The position numbers and the translations under genes are program-made. The notes under the pieces are model-generated. The model was not told the DNA's origin. It made no database searches and saw nothing but the letters and a program-made list of their open reading frames with translations. Of a DNA stretch of 7,008 bases, positions 5,547 to 7,008 are shown piece after piece; positions within the stretch are counted from its first letter, which is position 1, and each line of letters starts with the position of its first letter. The stretch is from contig JAGDWE010000065.1 of the NCBI GenBank assembly GCA_023255965.1, positions 1-7,008 on the forward strand, written 5' to 3'. This DNA is from Desulfurococcales archaeon. Lineage in GTDB: Archaea > Thermoproteota > Thermoprotei_A > Sulfolobales > NBVN01.

Positions 5547-6581
5547 TTGCCTGGAAATCCATTAAGCGGTAGGAGGGTTGCTATAGTGGGGGCAGGCCCT
5601 GCTGGATTAACCGCTGCGTGCTTCCTAGCATGTAGTGGTGCGTCGGTGGACTTATATGATAAGCTGCCTGAGGGCGGAGGTTTAATGATGTTTGCAATCC
5701 CGGAGGACAGATTGGACCCTAAGGTGGTTAGGCGTGGCGTTTTAGAGTTAAGTGAGAAGTACGGCGTAAACTTCATATACAGGACTAAGGTTGTTAGTGC
5801 TAGCAGGGTACGTGATGAAGGTGATGATCTGTCTAGTAACGAGGTAGGGATTGCGGACTTGGTTAAGACTTATGATGCCGTATTAATAGCTACAGGTACT
5901 TGGAGATCGAGGAATTTAGGCATACCTGGCGAGGAATTGCGTAATGTATTTAAGGCCTTAGAATTATTATTTAAGATCAAGGCCTATAAGTTAGGGTATA
6001 TAGGACGTAATGAAGTGCCGGACTTAAGCGGTAGGAGGGTTGCTGTAGTAGGGGCAGGCCTATCAGCTGTAGATGCTGCCTCTGAGGCTGTACGTATGGG
6101 CGCTTCAGAGGTGTACTTACTGTATAGGAGGACTATTAAGGAAGCACCTGCTGGTGAGGCTGAGATTAGGAAGTTAATTAACTTAGGTGTTAAGTGGGTT
6201 GAGCTAGTTATACCTAGTAGGATATTAGGTAGAGGGGGCTCGGTAAGTGCTATAGAGTTAGTTAAGTGTCGCTTGGGCGAGTTAGATGAAAGCGGTAGAC
6301 CTAAGCCGGTACCAATACCTGGGAGCGAGTATTCATTAGATGTTGATGTGGTCATTAACAGTATAGGTGAGATAGCTACTCCACCAGTTCGGGACGGTGA
6401 GTTAGGTATTAGGTTAAGCAGGGATGGTAGGATAATAATTAACGAATTGCATATGTCAACTGGGAAGGGCATCTTCGCCGCAGGTGATGTAGTGTTAGGT
6501 CCATCTAAAATAGGCCGTGCTTTAAAGGATGGATTAGAGGCAGCGAAATCAATAGCCAACTACCTATTAGAGCGTAGTTAA
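5547..6581 (+). CDS. GltD-like FAD/NAD(P)-dependent oxidoreductase (glutamate synthase small-subunit family)
   Basis: This is a cytoplasmic two-dinucleotide-binding flavoprotein of the type that passes electrons from NAD(P)H through FAD to a partner. In order it shows the FAD Rossmann motif VAIVGAGPAGL (11-21), the GltD-type loop GGLMMFAIPEDRL (44-56), IATG (114-117), the NAD(P) motif VAVVGAGLSAVDAA (165-178) followed by YLLYRRT (190-196), and the closing FAD motif GIFAAGDVV (308-316). It has 344 residues, against roughly 470 for bacterial GltD, because the N-terminal iron-sulfur domain of about 130 residues is absent. No glutamate synthase large subunit is visible nearby, so the partner and reaction are unknown. 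TTG 5547 is the only standard start ahead of the Rossmann fold, but the frame stays open back to 5523 and encodes FCVAC, so the protein may be longer. The gene overlaps the downstream MFS gene by 4 bp, tail to tail. Confidence 0.85.
   Translation: MPGNPLSGRRVAIVGAGPAGLTAACFLACSGASVDLYDKLPEGGGLMMFAIPEDRLDPKVVRRGVLELSEKYGVNFIYRTKVVSASRVRDEGDDLSSNEVGIADLVKTYDAVLIATGTWRSRNLGIPGEELRNVFKALELLFKIKAYKLGYIGRNEVPDLSGRRVAVVGAGLSAVDAASEAVRMGASEVYLLYRRTIKEAPAGEAEIRKLINLGVKWVELVIPSRILGRGGSVSAIELVKCRLGELDESGRPKPVPIPGSEYSLDVDVVINSIGEIATPPVRDGELGIRLSRDGRIIINELHMSTGKGIFAAGDVVLGPSKIGRALKDGLEAAKSIANYLLERS
5562..5598 (+). repeat. First copy of a 37-bp in-frame direct repeat
   Basis: These bases match 6024-6060 at 35 of 37 positions and code for LSGRRVAIVGAG, the FAD-binding fingerprint. 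The copies are 462 bp (154 codons) apart in the same frame. Confidence 0.85.
6024..6060 (+). repeat. Second copy of the 37-bp in-frame direct repeat
   Basis: This copy encodes LSGRRVAVVGAG, the NAD(P)-binding fingerprint. It differs from 5562-5598 only by ATA to GTA (Ile to Val) and GTG to GTA (silent). Every other codon is the same, including the six-fold degenerate Leu, Ser and Arg codons. Confidence 0.85.
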
Positions 6582-6584
6582 CTA
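6575..6584. repeat. 10-bp palindrome over overlapping stop codons
   Basis: TAGTTAACTA is a perfect palindrome centred on the TTAA (6578-6581) that provides the TAA stop of both the oxidoreductase and the facing MFS gene. As a result both proteins end in Ser (AGT) followed by TAA. No spacer remains for a separate terminator. Confidence 0.7.
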
Positions 6585-7008
6585 TATCTTCGCGATAAAT
6601 TCCTAAATACGAGGAGGAGTATTAACCCGATAGCTGAACCAGCGGTAAGCACTATCATTGAGCACTCATAACTCCTAGTTAGGTCGTAGGATATACTACC
6701 TATTAAAGGACCTACTAGCATTGAGGTAGTTGCAGCAGTTAATAGTAGTCCATAATTACTCCCTAAGTACTTAGATCCCCATAATTGACTCGCTACTAAT
6801 GGGGTTAAGGCGACATTAGTGCCATGTAGCATTCCAATTATAGATGAACCTAAGCACATTAAAGGCAGGCTCCTATAGTATCGAAATAGAGTAATATTTA
6901 TTGTTGATGCTATATAGCTAATCATTAATACGCTGCATATTCCTAGGTGCTCAGCTAAAGCACCCATTACTATCCTGCTTATAAAATTCATTGCCGAATA
7001 AATACTAA
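6578..7008 (-). CDS. MFS transporter of the oxalate/formate antiporter type, C-terminal part (cut by window edge)
   Basis: About 142 residues are visible. The frame continues through the right edge without a stop, so the ATG at 6989-6991 is internal and the true start lies outside the window. The fragment covers the last five or so membrane helices of a 12-helix major facilitator. NFISRIVMGALAEHLG matches the conserved loop between helices 8 and 9 (the repeat of motif A, normally G-R-x-x-x-G-x-x-x-D). GSKYLGSNYGLLLTAATTSM followed by GPLIGSISYDLTRSY matches the helix 10-12 region of the oxalate/formate antiporter (OFA) family, where LG-x-NYGL and GP-x-x-G-x-x-YD are typical. Family members exchange or import small carboxylates, which fits the nearby tct genes, but the substrate is not determined. 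The stop codon overlaps that of the convergent oxidoreductase by 4 bp. Confidence 0.8.
   Translation of the reverse strand, partial: SIYSAMNFISRIVMGALAEHLGICSVLMISYIASTINITLFRYYRSLPLMCLGSSIIGMLHGTNVALTPLVASQLWGSKYLGSNYGLLLTAATTSMLVGPLIGSISYDLTRSYECSMIVLTAGSAIGLILLLVFRNLSRRYS

Noticed and set aside
5519..5776. Minus-strand frame of 85 codons overlapping the oxidoreductase start
   Set aside because: It is antisense to the FAD-binding motif, has no start signals and no family resemblance.
5984..6559. Open minus-strand frame of 191 codons inside the oxidoreductase gene
   Set aside because: The frame is long only because of codon choice on the other strand. The plus-strand frame carries all the FAD and NAD(P) motifs, and the antisense product is Ser/Pro/Leu-rich with no domain.

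Overview
The window looks like chromosome from a hyperthermophilic crenarchaeon of the Thermoproteales, plausibly a Caldivirga or Vulcanisaeta relative. That placement is inferred from several signs: AGG/AGA arginine and ATA isoleucine codons dominate, TTG and GTG starts are common, crenarchaeal TATA boxes lie about 24-36 bp upstream of starts so that several genes look leaderless, and there is an archaea-specific small protein. The genus is a guess from style, not from a database match.

Layout, left to right. A plus-strand dimethylargininase-like amidinohydrolase (109-903) faces a minus-strand cluster for a tripartite tricarboxylate transporter (TTT/Tct): tctA (950-2452), tctB (2454-2933) and the separately promoted solute-binding protein tctC (2999-4006). 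A 275-bp gap (4007-4281) follows. It holds the tctC promoter, short decayed reading frames, and on the minus strand a well-spaced C, D', C', D box set (4180-4229) that looks like a C/D box guide sRNA. Then come a short plus-strand gene for a DUF2095-like archaeal protein (4282-4632) and a convergent EamA/DMT permease (4650-5480). The two genes share a 13-bp inverted repeat across their 3' ends. A divergent promoter region separates the permease from a GltD-like FAD/NAD(P) oxidoreductase (5547-6581). This overlaps by 4 bp, tail to tail, the 3' part of an oxalate/formate-antiporter-type MFS transporter (6578 to the right edge).

How the parts may work together. Three unrelated transporter types (TTT, EamA, MFS/OFA) sit within 7 kb, which suggests a region devoted to uptake or exchange of organic acids and other small metabolites. 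The Tct system should take up a carboxylate using the ion gradient, with TctC capturing the substrate outside the membrane. The two enzymes are not obviously part of one pathway, and every gene apart from tctBA appears to have its own promoter.

I do not see an undescribed multi-gene defence or mobile system. The items most worth a second look are the candidate C/D box sRNA, an in-frame CxxC-bearing extension upstream of the oxidoreductase's apparent TTG start, a near-identical 37-bp repeat encoding both Rossmann fingerprints of that enzyme, and the symmetric sequences at convergent gene ends.
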